Assembly: GCA_038363925.1 (NCBI GenBank)
Contig: JAQQWL010000012.1
Location: 310,001 to 374,000 of the forward strand
DNA from: Apiospora phragmitis
Taxonomy: Eukaryota; Ascomycota; Sordariomycetes; Amphisphaeriales; Apiosporaceae
Reading direction: 5' to 3'
DNA: 64,000 bases
Numbering within the stretch: the stretch's first letter is position 1; each line of letters starts with the position of its first letter. This document shows positions 24,101 to 35,990 of this stretch, piece after piece. The translations under genes and the position numbers were made by a program. The notes below the pieces were generated by a model. The model was not told the DNA's origin. It searched no databases and was given only the letters and a program-made list of their open reading frames with translations.

Positions 24101-25543
24101 ATGGAGTCCCTCAATCGCTGGCACGTGTTTACCTTGGCGGTTCTCGCCTACTACGCCACTCTGGTGTTCTACCGTCTGTTTCTTGACCCTCTGGCTCGCT
24201 TCCCCGGCCCGAGACTGGCGGCCATATCGCGTTGGTACGAGACCTACTATGACGTGTTCCTAGGTGGAAAGTACACCTTCAAGATTGCAGAGCTGCACAA
24301 AGAATACGGTAGGTTGTCACGGGTATTAGAATAGGCAGATGCCGTGCTGAAAACACGAACAGGCCCGATCATCCGCATCAGTCCGTACGAACTGCATGTG
24401 GCGGACCCCGCAGTTCTATGAGACGCTCTACCACTTGGATGGCCGTTGGGACAAATACGCTTGGACATATGACGCATTCGGAGCCAGCGACTCCACCGTC
24501 TTCGGCTCCGGTCACGATGCCCACAAGATCCGTCGGCGTGCCATTGCCCCTTTCTTTTCGAAGCCGAATGCCCTGGCCAGGCAGGAAATGCTATGCCGGA
24601 ACGTGGAAAAACTTTGCCGTCGCATCTCCGATCTGGACGGCACCACTTTCAACCTGGGGGCCGCCATCAGCGCTTTCACGAGGGACAATGCCAACGGGTT
24701 TATCCTTGGGAAGGCCTACGACGAGCTCGACCTGGACGACTTTGGCATCGGCCTATCCATTGCCTCCCACGGGGCGGGGTTCATGTGGCACACCACCAAG
24801 CACCTCCGCTGGTTCGGTCCCAAGCTGAAAGCCATGCCTGTCAGCTGGATAATGAAGTCGGCTGACGAGGGTATGAAGGCGTTCATCCGTTTCATGCAGC
24901 AGTACGAACAAGACACGCGCGGGACTCTGGCTGCTGCAAAGTCGTCGTCTTCGCCCTCAGGTGATACTAGCGATAATGTGGTGCGGAACACTATGGTCGA
25001 CCAGATTGGCAACTCCAACCTCCCGCCCGCAGAGAAGAGGCTGGAACGCGTTATCCAGGAGATGGGCCCGACACTAGGTGCCGGCCTCGAAACGACCGCC
25101 AACACGCTGAGGCTGGTCTTTTACCTTGTCTACTCCAACGCCGAGATACTCCGACGGCTCCGGCAAGAACTTGTTTCGGTCGCTACTACCGGTGCTTCAA
25201 CCTCTCCCTCCTTGAAGCAGTTGGAACAGCTGCCCTACCTCACGGCCGTCTTGACCAAGGGTTTACGCCCCCTTTTCGCGGGGCACATGGATGTGCCTCG
25301 GCATGCAGTAAGTCCTCGATCACTTCGCTTTTTGACTCCCGTATCTGGCTAACTAATCCACTCTTGTTACATAGTTTCGCCTGGGCCGAGATGTATATGG
25401 TTCTCGCCGCGCTGGTCAAAGAATTTGACTTCACTATCGAGGGTGCTACGGCCAAGGACTTTGAAGCTGAGATGGACAGCTTTGCGATTGGCACTAAAGC
25501 AGGGCCCAATCTGAATGCTCGTATCTCTGCCCTCGCTGCCTGA
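24101..25543 (+). pseudogene. Cytochrome P450 pseudogene with internal deletion
   Basis: MESLNRWHVFTLAVLAYY at 24101 is a typical membrane anchor followed by LDPLARFPGPRLAAIS. The intron at 24309-24362 is canonical. The body matches the fungal E-class P450 group often annotated trichodiene oxygenase-like (DAFGASDSTVFGSGHDAHKIRRRAIAPFFSK; helix I region GAGLETTANTLRLV). Lesions are as follows. A one-base insertion near 24408 breaks HVADP/QFYETLY. The ExxR motif reads KGLR, with Lys for Glu. About 100 codons are then missing, so KGLR runs directly into the heme loop. The loop itself is readable only in another frame as FSRGTWMCLGM, with the conserved Arg of GTR as Trp. The last exon (25375-25543, FAWAEMYMVLAALVKEFDF) is intact. 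No enzyme can be made. Confidence 0.85.
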
Positions 25544-25668
25544 TGACATTGCCCTCTTGGCTTTGTCATATTTGTATTCCGTCCGTTGGTGTTTACACTA
25601 GATTTGGCTGGTAATACGAGGTACATACCATTCGCAATGGACTTGTATTGTCAGGATATCTTTATTAG

Positions 25669-27226
25669 TTACGGAGACCCTTTGCCCGGAGGGCTATCCA
25701 TTCCAAATCCATTTCCAGGTCCCCCGGTATCTCGGCCGTCGTAAAGCTGCTCAATCTGCCGCGGCATCTCGCCTTCTTGATTGGGTTGGTCCAGAATGTC
25801 GGTACTGCCCAGGGAATCCAGAAGGAGCTGCATGACCTCCCGCTGTCTCTGGGTAGCTTGCTGCTGCCGCTTCTCCCGGTCGTCTAGCGTTTCTACGCCC
25901 TGTTTTCCCTGCCGCAGTCTCACATAGCCAGTCAGTCTGGCGGCGCAATGAACGGGGGTGTCGCCCTTGTGGTTCTTGACGTCGGCCCGCGCGCCATAAC
26001 TAAGCAGGAGGCGGACTGTGCCGATTCTTTCCACGTAGTGCAGTGCCGCATGGAGCGGGGTATTACCACAGTTGTCTCCCACGTCGTCGCTCGGGTCCGC
26101 CCCATGGTTCAGGAGGAATTGGACCACGGGGTCGTAACAGGACGAATCGTAAGCAGACGTTGGTCGCTCGAAGTACCGTGCCGCGAGTGCCAGAGCGGTC
26201 ATGCCGCGTTCGCCGCGCTCGTTGACGTCGTTGTATGGCAGAAGAGCCTTCATGGTCTCGATAGCGCGGCGCGCAACTTCAGCGTCGCTCAGTGCTCCCG
26301 TATACTCCCGGTGACGGGAAAAGAATCCTTTGGCGGCCACGGGGAGAGCCAGTTGCCCACAGCCGTCCCGCTGACGCGCCATCGCCGGGCCCTCGAGTGT
26401 ATCCAGTAAGAACTGTACCGTGGCAACATTGTGGCAGCCGCTGGCGATATGGAGTAGGGTCGTACCTTGACGGCCGACAGCAGCCCAGTACACAGCACGG
26501 GCACTGACGTCGGCGCCCCCCTCGATGAGGCGTCGGATGATGGATGGCCGGGCCCATCCCACGGTTAGACTCAAAAGTGGACGGAATCAGGGCGCCTTGC
26601 TTCACCGCGTCTGTGTCGTCTGGTTCAAGATAATAACGCTCCTCCTCATGGTAGAAGACCACGTCCCGGGCGTTAGCCCCCGCCGCTAGGAGGAGCGCTA
26701 TAATCCTCTCAAACTTATCCAACCAGGCCTCGGGTGTAGTACCGTCTGGGTATTCCTGAGAGAATCGGTAGCATGCCGTGAGAATAGGCGTCCAGCCGCC
26801 ACCGCAGCTGTCCTGCTCGTGGACATCGGCCACCGGCCGCCCTAGCAAGAACCGCAGCACCTCGATTTGGCCCCACTCAATCGCGCGGTGCGTAAGGTAT
26901 CGGTACCACGGATTCGGCATCGAAGGGTCCCACCAATCGCGCTCATCGGCGTCGTCGTAGCTTCCGTATTTCAGCAGCGCCTCGAGGATGCGGACGCTGC
27001 CGCATTTGACCGCGACGTCCCAGGGCGTCCCGTGGGAAGACACGTAGGGTATCGTGCGGTTGTGGACGAATTTGTGCGAGGCGTGCAAGTATTCCTCGAA
27101 CGCGGCGGCGTCGTCTCGCTTAGTGATGTCGTAAAACCTCCCGTCGGGATCTTTTGGCGGAACAACCTCACGGCACCATGCAACCTCATCAAACCCCGGC
27201 GCTCGGGCGGGACCGGGCAAGGACAT
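25669..27226 (-). CDS. Ankyrin-repeat protein, one-base frame break
   Basis: From the ATG at 27226 the frame encodes ankyrin-like repeats: GTPWDVAVKCGSVRILEALLKYG, LTHRAIEWGQIEVLRFLLG, GWTPILTACYRF. It is interrupted near 26576, where four T residues seem to hold one extra base. The other frame then continues without a gap (SLTVGWARPSIIRRLIEGGADVSARAV, TTLLHIASGCHNVATVQFLLD, NTPLHAALHYVERIGTVRLLLSYGARADVKNHKGDTPVHCAA) to a stop at 25669. With the base discounted the protein has about 518 residues, without introns or a signal peptide. A protein-binding role is likely, but no partner is evident. The rest of the gene is undamaged, so this may be a sequencing error or a very young pseudogene. Confidence 0.75.
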
Positions 27227-27345
27227 GACTGAATGCTCTGGGTTGTGAAGAAAGAGGGTGTCTGGTCGAAACCCGACAAACTGGCAGCCGAGATGTATTG
27301 TGCAAGGTGGGGAACTCGCTTCGATATAAATAAGTACTTACTTAC

Positions 27346-27940
27346 TTACTCACATTGTATTAATAGTGAAGCCCACTTGCCAAAAGTACACCGGGGCTTA
27401 CTAGTCCCGGCCCAGAGACAGCGCGCGGCAATCGCCGAGATCAGGGTCTCGCTGCTCAGCAGCGCCATGTAGAAAGCGGACGCCCGGAAGAACGTGACGC
27501 GCTTGTCGAAGTCTTGGGCGATGGCCCGGGTGGCCGCGTCCCGGGCCTTGGCGTCGCCCGAGAAGGCCTCGGGGGTTCCCACGGAACAGGTTGCGGCAAA
27601 ATTGGTCCAGGAGGACCACGAGCGCGACGCTGGACTCAGGACTGGCCGTGATCCAGTCGTCTAGCTCGTCTCGGCGGGCCTGAAGAACCAGATCGCCGAA
27701 GTCCGTCTTGATCTGGTCATCGAGTCCCTCTGGCGCGATGATCCACTCGATGGGATTTCGGTCGAACCAGAAGGTCAGGACCCGCTGGACGTCTGGGTTC
27801 ACATTAACTGTGGTCGTGATGGACCGCTTTGGCGTGAAAGAAGAGTAATGTCTGATATTGGACGGATAGGCTGTTGGACCTGGGGGTCTGGACTGGAAGA
27901 CCTTAGTGGCGCGGAAGAGGCTTCGTGCAAAATAACTCAT
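27346..27940 (-). pseudogene. DUF924-family protein, frameshifted and 3'-truncated
   Basis: MSYFARSLFRATKVFQSRPP at 27940 is Arg/Ser-rich and could be a mitochondrial presequence. The DUF924 core follows: VQRVLTFWFDRNPIEW, DDWITASPESSVALVVLLDQFCRNLFRGNP. The frame breaks near 27580 in a CCCCC run and continues as EAFSGDAKARDAATRAIAQDFDKRVTFFRASAFYMALLSSETL. The protein then ends early at 27346: the family's C-terminal HSE..Q and repeat segments are absent, and a GTAAGC at about 27400 could be an unused donor. DUF924 proteins are TPR-like and of unknown function. A combined frame break and missing 3' part makes a pseudogene likely. Confidence 0.65.
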
Positions 27941-28839
27941 AACAGGGAAGTGCTGTTGAAAGAGCTGTAAAGAAAAGCGAGGCCAGGCTAACATGTATTA
28001 TTGTTTCGTTGCTAAGCCCTCACTGGACGTAAGGGGTTGGCTTGGCATTTGAGCGAAGTTAGAACCAACAGAACAGGCAAGGGGTCATGGTAGTATCGGA
28101 ATGATGTGCTTACGGCATCTTGCTCATCATCAGGTACCGACAATGAGGTTCGCCCGTTCCTCCTGTGGAGGCACGTAGCGCCAAAATGGAGAAGGCTGGT
28201 AGTTTGGGCGGTAAGTCGGTTCAGACCCGAGACGGATTTAAGCCTATCCCATCTTCTGTACTCCATATCCATACCCTGGGCGGTTTGCTGCGTTCCGATT
28301 GGTCATGCTCGACTTAGCTGGTGCTACAAGGATTACGGGCCCGAAGAAGAGGTTTCCGACACGGGAGACTCCTATTGTTGAAAAGTTAAGCAAGTCAGAT
28401 TGCCTCTACCAACAAAATGATTTAAATCTCTACCAAACGCACTTAGGATCTCTGTCGAGTGCCATTGTCGCATTTCAGCTAATTACCCATGTTCTGGGCT
28501 TCGGGGGCCGGGCCACTCCCGCCCCGAGGAAGCTGGCCAGGTCTATCGGACCCGCGGCGCCGAGACTAGTTCACCCAAAGGACCCCTATTGCAAGACTCG
28601 CAACTATGACTGTTCTAGCTCCAGCCAATGAAATGAAATAATGAAAACGTCAACATGCCTCGCGGCCATTGACGCCCACCGGAGGAGCCGCGTCCAACGA
28701 CCAGATGTCCCGACACTCGCCCAGAGCGCAATGGTGTAGGCAGATTTGGCACAGCCACTCAAATCAAAGTGGGGTATTATTGAGATCTCTCTTTCGTGAT
28801 ACCAAGGGTGTTATCACTGCAGTGGGATATTGTTGCCGG
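27941..28839. other. Intergenic between divergent genes
   Basis: About 900 bases between the DUF924 gene (minus) and the WW-domain gene (plus). Small frames around 28012-28640 show no family resemblance. Confidence 0.45.
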
Positions 28840-28847
28840 TATATATA
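28840..28847 (+). promoter_or_regulatory. TATA-like box of the WW-domain gene
   Basis: TATATATA lies 135 bp before the ATG at 28975 and is followed by a CT-rich leader. Inferred from position and sequence. Confidence 0.45.
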
Positions 28848-28974
28848 CCATGCTTTGTCCAGCTCCTCGTGGTATCGGTTTCCCCTAATCTCATCACTTT
28901 CTCAGAGCAATACGCTGCTTTCTACTGCAGTTGTCCATCTCTTCAACCTGTCTAGTACAAAGCAAGCTCCCACC

Positions 28975-29810
28975 ATGACCGACTACGCACCTCCTGCGGG
29001 ACCGCCCCCACCAACCGTTCCCGAGGGCTGGGCGTCCCGTTGGAATGAACAATATCAGGCATGGTAAGTTGGTATTAGCCAACTCTTTTCCTTCCCCTCT
29101 ACTGCACAAGGATTCATCCATTTGACTGACAGCAAATGTTTAGGTTCTACGTCAACCTGTACACCAAGAAGTCTCAGTGGGACAAGCCAACATCTCCAGC
29201 TGAGGACCCCAACGCGGCGGCTACACCATCAGTTCCATCTCCCAGTCAGACCACCTCCGAGAAGCCGACTGCTGAGCGGGAGTTCGCGGAGCAGACACCC
29301 GCAGTCGATCTAGCCACCAGACCCGGAGCCGCTCCCCCATCCCCGGCCCATTCCGGCGAAAAGGGAGCCCCTGCGGCCGCACAGAAGACAAAAGGCAGTT
29401 TCTTCAACAAGATCGTCGGGACTTTCCAGGAGAAGACCAAGGGCGCTTTCCCTCAGCAACAGCAGCAACATCAACAGCAAGGGTATTATAGCTCCCCTCC
29501 GCCTCAACAGCAGGGGTACTACGGAGGACCACCACAGGCAATGCAACAGCAGCAGCCGCAGTACTACGGCCAACCGCCCCAGGGAGACTACTACGGCGCC
29601 CCTGCTGTCCAGCAGCAGCAATACCAGCGCGCGCCGGAGCAGCCTGTTGATAAGAAAAAGGGCATGGGGGCTATGGGCGGCGCCGCGGTTGGTGTGGGTG
29701 CCGGTCTTCTAGGTGGAGCCTTAATCGCTGGTGCCATGTCACATGGGAACGAGGAGGCATACGAGGAGGGCATGGCCGCTGCTGAGCATGATGATGATGA
29801 TGACTTCTAG
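28975..29810 (+). CDS. WW-domain protein with Gln/Gly/Tyr-rich tail
   Basis: Two exons (28975-29063, 29144-29810) join inside Trp30 and give 251 residues. A single WW domain occupies residues 16-46, with the signature residues Trp19, Tyr32, Trp42 and Pro45; it should bind proline-rich motifs. A Pro/Ser/Thr/Ala-rich linker follows, then KGSFFNKIVGTFQEKTKGAF. Next is a low-complexity region of QQQ runs and GYY repeats (about 155-205). Then comes a glycine-zipper-like hydrophobic stretch (GGAAVGVGAGLLGGALIAGA) and an acidic C-terminus ending DDDDDF. Such WW proteins are widespread in ascomycetes and uncharacterised; the Gln/Tyr region suggests aggregation or condensate behaviour (inference). The gene is undamaged. 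Confidence 0.9.
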
Positions 29811-30406
29811 ATACGAGAGTTCACTTGGCCAGTCTCGATGTAATTTGGCATGGCTGAATAGGAAGAAAGACGAGAGAGAAAGAGAACAAGGAAGTAATTG
29901 ACCATGTTATTAAACAAGGATGATGAAAAGTTTATAATTCCATCGACGGGTGAAGAAAAAAAATCTTCCTCGGGAGGTAATGATATGGCGATAGTTCGTT
30001 AGACCCCTACGAATAATAATAGCTTAGTCGCATTCTAGGGACGGCCGGCGGCGTAAATAACCAAGCGACTCTCGCTCTCGGCTTCAAACAAGCGACTAAA
30101 GAGCATTTGGTGGATGAGCTGAGTTGGCTGTGGACAAGCTTTTACAAACTACTGGTCCTTACGAGCTGCAGCTTGCATTCTGGGGATGGCGTCGGCCCCA
30201 GAAATCACCAGCGGCTCTCGGTCTCGGCTTAAACAGGCGGCTAAAGAGTATGCTTATTACAGTATTACGAATATCAGGTACCCATCATCATTAAGTAGAC
30301 GCACGTCGAAAACTCCAACTCTCCATTATTAGCACATGCAAAACGTTCCACAAGTCTTGGTCCACCCACTTTCCCCCTTCCCCTTTTCCATTTAACCATA
30401 ACAACT
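29811..30406. repeat. Intergenic with an imperfect direct repeat
   Basis: A unit of about 45 bp occurs twice, at 30063-30105 and 30209-30250. Each contains AGCG(A/G)CTCTCG(C/G)TCTCGGCTT followed by AAACA(A/G)GCG(A/G)CTAAAGAG. The copies are 146 bp apart and about 85-90% identical by eye. No gene is seen. The region lies between two convergent 3' ends. Confidence 0.6.
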
Positions 30407-32072
30407 CTATTCCTCCGAAGTGTACCGCCCCGAAGTCGTGATCGTATTGCTCAGCATCCCCAGCTTCTGGATGTGGTCCGCCAGCGACACCGACGTCGTG
30501 TAGGCCTTGCGCGCAATGTAGCCCTGCCCGTTCGCGCCCGCGTGCTCGGCGTTCCACGCGAGGATCTGCTGCACCATGCCCTCGCGCGTCGTCGTCACGC
30601 CTGTATATCCCAGCCCGCCCTCGCTCACAGGGTGCGCCGCCTCGGCGTTGGTCGCGACCAGGTGCGTGCAGATGGAGAACAGGCCCGGCTTCAGGTAGCG
30701 GACGTCGCCGCGGACGGCGGGGATGTGGGGCTCGAGGGCGGGGAACTTGTGGGGGAGGACCGACCACCATTCGATGGCGTAGGCGAGCAGGAGCATGACG
30801 GCGGGCGGCAGTGGGAGGACCATGAAGGGGTGGATGGAGAGGGTCCGGATCGCTGTGTAGATGTGGTCGTAGGCGATGGGCGGGTTGGGGTCGGTGACGA
30901 CGAAGGGCCGTCCTGCTTGGGGACAGTCTGGCCTCAATAAGGCAGCCTCGTGATGCAGATGCGCGACGGCGACGTTAGCGCCGTGAACAAAACTTTGCAC
31001 AATGTGAGTTGCCCATCTAGCATCCATCGTCTGCATGTCAGTATTGCTCGCGACCTAGGACGCATATACGGAAAGGCGGATATGGGTTCAACTCACGTCG
31101 GCATGACAGCCCTGGAGAGAGGGTCGCCCAAGATGTTGTCGGACGGACTGCCGTAGACGCTATTGGCGGGCCGTATGCAGCCGGTGCGGAACCCGTCACG
31201 ATTCGCGGCGCACACCGCCCGCTCCGCCACCGCCTTGGACGCCGGGTAGTTCCCCGAAGAACTCCTCGTGGGGGCGGAGCGGCTTCCCAAAGAAGTCGCG
31301 GCAGTCCAACACCTGCCAGAAGTGCCGGGGCCACTTTCCCGACAAGGCGCGCCACGGCGCCACGAACGGCTCGATGGGCCGGATGGCGATCGAGGCCGAC
31401 GACGTGACGCTCAGGACGTCGGCGCCGGCGCGCTCGGCCGCCTCCATGACGTGCCGCGTGCCCGCGACGTTGACGCGCTCGGGGAAGGCGTACACGTACT
31501 TGGAGCGGTCGGACGGGATGATGACGGCCGCCGTGTGGAAGACGGTCAGCGGCAGGTCGGCCACGGCGGAGGGGTGCCAGGGCCGGGCGAAGGCGTGCTC
31601 CACCGACGACGGGGACGTGATGTCGGTCTGCGCGAAGTCCACGTCGGCGGCGGGGCCCGTCTTCATGTCTTCGCGCTCGGGTTTGCGGATGTCGATGATC
31701 CGGATGCTCTGCGGTGGCGTGCCGCGTGCCAGGAGCTGGAGGACGATGAAGCCTCCGACGAGACCTAGGCAACCGAGTGAGAATGTGAGCGGATGGAAGA
31801 GAGGGAGTGTGCATCTTACCAGATCCTCCGGTTACTACATATCGTCGATTTTGCTTGGGCGGCAAGTTGGCCGTGTAGTCGACGGGATGTGTGCGAAGCT
31901 TCTCATACAAATCCCGGAGCTGCGCGGGCTGCCATGGAGAATCCGTAAGCTTCCGCACCTCCTCAGGGGTTCCTTTTAGCAAGTAATTTATGTGGGCCAG
32001 ATAAGCGAGCAATAATGCGACGGCCAGGTAGGCGCAGACGGTCAACCAATCGAACGGCGTGTAGTCTTTCAT
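30407..32072 (-). CDS. 3-beta-hydroxysteroid/C-3 sterol dehydrogenase-like SDR, one-base frame break
   Basis: Exons are 32072-31820, 31764-31097 and 31016-30407. The first encodes an N-terminal membrane helix (DWLTVCAYLAVALLLAYLAH) and the start of a Rossmann fold. The nucleotide motif TGGSGLVG spans intron 1. Sequence then follows the Erg26/3-beta-HSD family: IRIIDIRKPER, FHTAAVIIP, VNVAGTRHVMEAAERAGAD, and the active-site YPASK, followed by the substrate-side block NSVYGSPSDN. Just before YPASK the frame breaks: GGGG at 31252-31255 appears to hold one base too many. Discounting it gives 509 residues. The last exon uses the acceptor CTAG before 31016. NAD(P)-dependent oxidation of a sterol or similar alcohol at membranes is predicted. 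Everything else is intact, so a sequencing error is as likely as decay. Confidence 0.78.
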
Positions 32073-34200
32073 TTTTGGCCAGTTAGAGAGAAACGGTACG
32101 AAAATCGACGCAGTAAGATTCCCGGGGCCGCCATGGCTACAGGGCCCTTTTTAGGAAAACCCTCCCTCATGCTGGTGTCGCGGTGGAGGGTGGTATTAGA
32201 CGGTCCGTGGTGGTGTGACAACAATGCGAAAAATAGGCTGGGGTTAGGATCGTTGAAGTCATCGGTTAGAGAAAGGGGGGCCAGGAGGGGCGTTTAAGTC
32301 CGGCAATCAATGCACCTTTGTAACATTAGTAACAGGTTGAGCCTAAAGCCACTTGGTTAGGGGCCGGGATTGGGGTAGCTCCAACTCTTTCGTGATTTGA
32401 AATGGCCATGGCGCCCTAGGTTAGATAATTTCTTCCATTCGAGTAAAGCGCGATCTTAACACTCAGATACGTTGGAAACATCTCGGGAAGACACGTTAGG
32501 TAATGCTGGCCCGTTTCCGATCTTGAGACGATCGTCCCGTATCAAAGATGGGCACGAAGATTGCTCAAGTCGAATACGAAACTGACGGCCAAAGATTGGG
32601 CAACACGAACAAAACATTCGAACTCAGAGCCCCTCGAATGTTTCGAAACGCTATTAAGTTGAGAGGCTCGGATACTTCGGACGGCGGTTTCACTAGTTGC
32701 ACTTTATCTTGACTTCACGAGACGCCACTCCACTGCCAAATTATGCGGCCTTGATCATACTGCAGAAATGCTATGAAGTTTCTTTGATTCGCATAACGAC
32801 ATCAGAAAGTAGATATGAGACTTGCAGCTGCCGACGGGATAACAGCCAACGCACTTTGTGCACCACCCTCGAGCTGCATCAGGCAGTAGGCCTTCAGCGC
32901 CACCAATGTCGATGCACAATAGTGATCGCCCTCTTCAACTCATGCCACTGAAGATAAGTCCAGTCGACGTTGATCAGTTTGACTGCAGGCGCCATTCCGA
33001 GCCGCTGCGGACTATGGTTCCTGCATGCGACGTTACACAATGCCTCCCCTGGCGCTACGGGCTGGTGTCCCTCTTGGTTGCTCTTGTCGGCTCTTATACG
33101 TTTACTGAACAACCTCGCGTAAATAAAGGCTTGTGCGTGAGTGTGTGGCGTTCAGGTTGGCATTGGTCGACTCGCGCTGCCTTACAACAAAGCTACCCGA
33201 GTCAGAAGTGATACAGGGCTAATGCGCTCGCCCAGAGGCAGCCCAGTGAGACATGGAGCGAGTAGTGGCCGAGAGCGAACTTTCATCCTTGCTGACTTTC
33301 GAAGAGTAAATCAGGTGCTGGTGAATTCGTGTCCCAGGCATACCATAATATTCTCCTAGGGTGACCATTCACCTCAATATCATGATCGTTGGAAACCTAT
33401 GTATGTTCGGCGTTAGGGGGAAGGTGGGAAGCGTTTAAAAGAAGACAATGGTAAGATGGAAGACTTCTTGATTACAACTCGAGTCCTAGTGTTCAGTGTA
33501 CGATGTTTTCTGGAGTCTATTCTATGGATGGAAATATGATGACGGGTAGAGAGGCTAGAAATCAGCGCCCCTATCTTACGTCGCACAGCGGACGGGATGT
33601 GACTTTCCTAAGTACATAGAAGAGCACACATCAACAGAAAGCCGATGGCATACGCCATCTGCGGATGTAGGTAGAACATTCGCCCGAAAGAGAAGTGTCT
33701 GAGAGGAAGATACAAAATGCTGATCCTCAGACAGTAATGCTTGTCGATCGCTCACTAGAGAGGTGAGACTTGGGTGCAGAGCATCTGCGCCGGTTGGACA
33801 TACCTGGCATCGATATATACTCCTGGATTAAGGAAAACCTCTGAAAATTTCGATTGGAGCGAAAGCCCTGTTACTCGAGAGCAGACAGACAATGCAGCAA
33901 GTCATTGTACCGCTGTTATACCACGTCAATCTGGACGCTATGGATCACATAATCAGTCGCCGCTTTTGCTCAAGCTTCGCTCAGGCCGGCTCAGGTTCGG
34001 CTTGTATGGTCTTGGCATTGGTCACTCCTGCTCACGTCCCTCCGGCTTATCCATTGCGACAACGGAGCTGCTGAAAGCGAACTGCCAAAGTGTACCAGGA
34101 TCTATAAACCACTTAGGAAAACATGGATGCGAACAAAGCACTGCCTTCAGACATGGGCGGAAAATAGAGCCAGGGGTAATCCTATACAAGTAGAAGCTCC
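32073..34200. other. Gene-poor intergenic region
   Basis: About 2.1 kb with only short frames that lack family resemblance, signal peptides or convincing splice structure. Base composition is balanced, so it is not RIP-degraded. Confidence 0.45.
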
Positions 34201-34439
34201 GAATATAGCTCTATAGAGCTAAAGATGGATACTTATAAAAACCTTCTTCCAACGAACTTGTTATGTTTTTCCTTCCCTCCTAGAATTCTTTTAACTTAGT
34301 TATTAAACGGTGTTTTTATATATAAGACTTCTTTTTCTTATTCTCTTACTAAGGAATATTCTCCTACTACTTTTATTAAAGTTTAAGCAGTTCGTTTAAT
34401 TCAAATAAACACGGCTTCCTTAAATCGTAGTAGTCGGTT

Positions 34440-35170
34440 CGATATCGGAGCCGCTCTCGACTTTGCTATTTAAAATGGGCTATCGGAGCGATTTACTATT
34501 AATGAACACGTTATTCGTAAGAAGCTCCAACGGAAAAGCAAAGAGGCTTACGAACGAGAAATAAAACTTTAGGAGTCGTATATTATTAACTGCTAAGGAG
34601 AGTATAAGCTTCTAACTTAAATAGATATATGTAACGATTTCCCGAATCCGATCCTCGTAATATGCGAACGATGAAGCACTTTGCCGAAGTTGTCGGAATA
34701 ACCACACCAGGAAGGTTAGATAAGACGGGAAAAGCCACTACCTAGAGCGTTAGGAACAAGATGCGACGATTCTATAATATGTGAGAACGCGATTACAAAG
34801 TTAGCATTCCAGAGGAAGTCAAGCTTTCGGTAGCGCCAGTGAGTTAAGTCTAATATCGTTACTTAACTAGTAGTTGTTATAACTAACTTATAGCTAGTAT
34901 ATAGACGGAGAGCTGGTGGATAAGTTGAATCTTTCGAGAGAGAAACGCCGGCTAACTTTTCTCACGATAGTAAACTACGTTCACCTGCAGGAGCATCTCT
35001 AGACTTGCGATCATTATAACTACTTATATGAAGGCAGTCGAGTGGACAGTGCTAATTTTCTTAACACCTACTGCTTTACGTTAGTACGACTGAATGAAGT
35101 TTGTTAGGCTGTCTACAAGGTTAGAGACTAGACTTCGGTAATCCGTTACAGCTTCGGCATCCACTAAGTA
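34440..35170 (+). pseudogene. Relic of a DUF3435-type (tyrosine recombinase-like) gene
   Basis: Through stops and frame changes, the plus strand reads segments like the fungal DUF3435/FluG-domain family. The first is GRLDKTGKATT..VRNKMRRFYN (34710-34780), then ERDYKVSIPEEVKLSVAP (34785-34850). After a gap come ELVDKLNLSREKRRLTFLTIVNYVHLQEHL (34905-35000) and YEGSRVDSANFLNTYCFTLVRLNEVC (35028-35108). This is the typical order of helices in these proteins. The flanks are TA-rich and many G:C positions look mutated to A:T, consistent with RIP. DUF3435 members include the captain recombinases of fungal Starship elements as well as stand-alone relatives; the surviving sequence does not show which kind this was. 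Confidence 0.6.
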
Positions 35171-35990
35171 TACTGTTGAATGGGCTTTTCGTACGTACGT
35201 ATAAAGATTAGTTTTGGGGTTCAGGTTGGTGGTATATTTATTCATTATCCTTCTACCTGCTGGTTAGCGGCAGCAGCCGCCAGAATACCATATATACGGA
35301 AAAGGGGCATGACTCGTGCGTATATGCACGTGACGTCCCTGGTGAAGGACCAGCCCCTGATAGGATATACTAACAGCGACTCTCCGATCAGGCAGCAATC
35401 AAGCGGTGTTGGCAGGTGACACGAACAGGCGACTCACTGGGTCCACTATTGTGGCGCTCTATAAAGGGCACACTTCCTGCCTATTGCTATAGCACGAAAA
35501 AGCAGTCAAGTTGCTTCACTTGAACGTCACGCTCGGAATCGTTTAAGCCGGTGAGTTGATTTGCCTAGGAGAGCCCCAGGGCAAAGTTATATACTATAAA
35601 AGGACAGAACAAGAGACGCAGAGTTGCTAGTGGAGAAAGTAAGCATCGTGTGAGGACAGGTCTCAACAGGAGTTGGACTTCATATACATACCAAAATAAC
35701 CACTCCGGTACCTTGAGTAGGTCCCACTTTTGGTCACTTAGTCGAGTGGTAAATTCAACAACAGTTACATGTCATGAATACATTACTCTACAATACCACT
35801 TTCGTTATATGACTTTTGAACAGAGCACCGACCAGCACACGGGTAATTACGGCAACGAGCTAGAATTAACACTAAGTTGTGCCCAAGGGAAAACCCTCAG
35901 GGGAATAAAAACCCTCGGGGACTTAGTCTAAGCGAATGTCCATTGACTGCCATCCCTTTCAAACGTTCCTAACAACTTTGTATCAGCCGC
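35171..35990. other. Non-coding flank
   Basis: No gene supported; short plus-strand frames near 35180-35930 show no family resemblance. The 3' UTR of the cysteine-rich peptide gene should lie at the right end. Confidence 0.4.

Noticed and set aside
29310..29621. Leucine-rich minus-strand frame opposite the WW gene
   Set aside because: It is the shadow of the CAG/CAA-rich Gln repeat coding on the plus strand.
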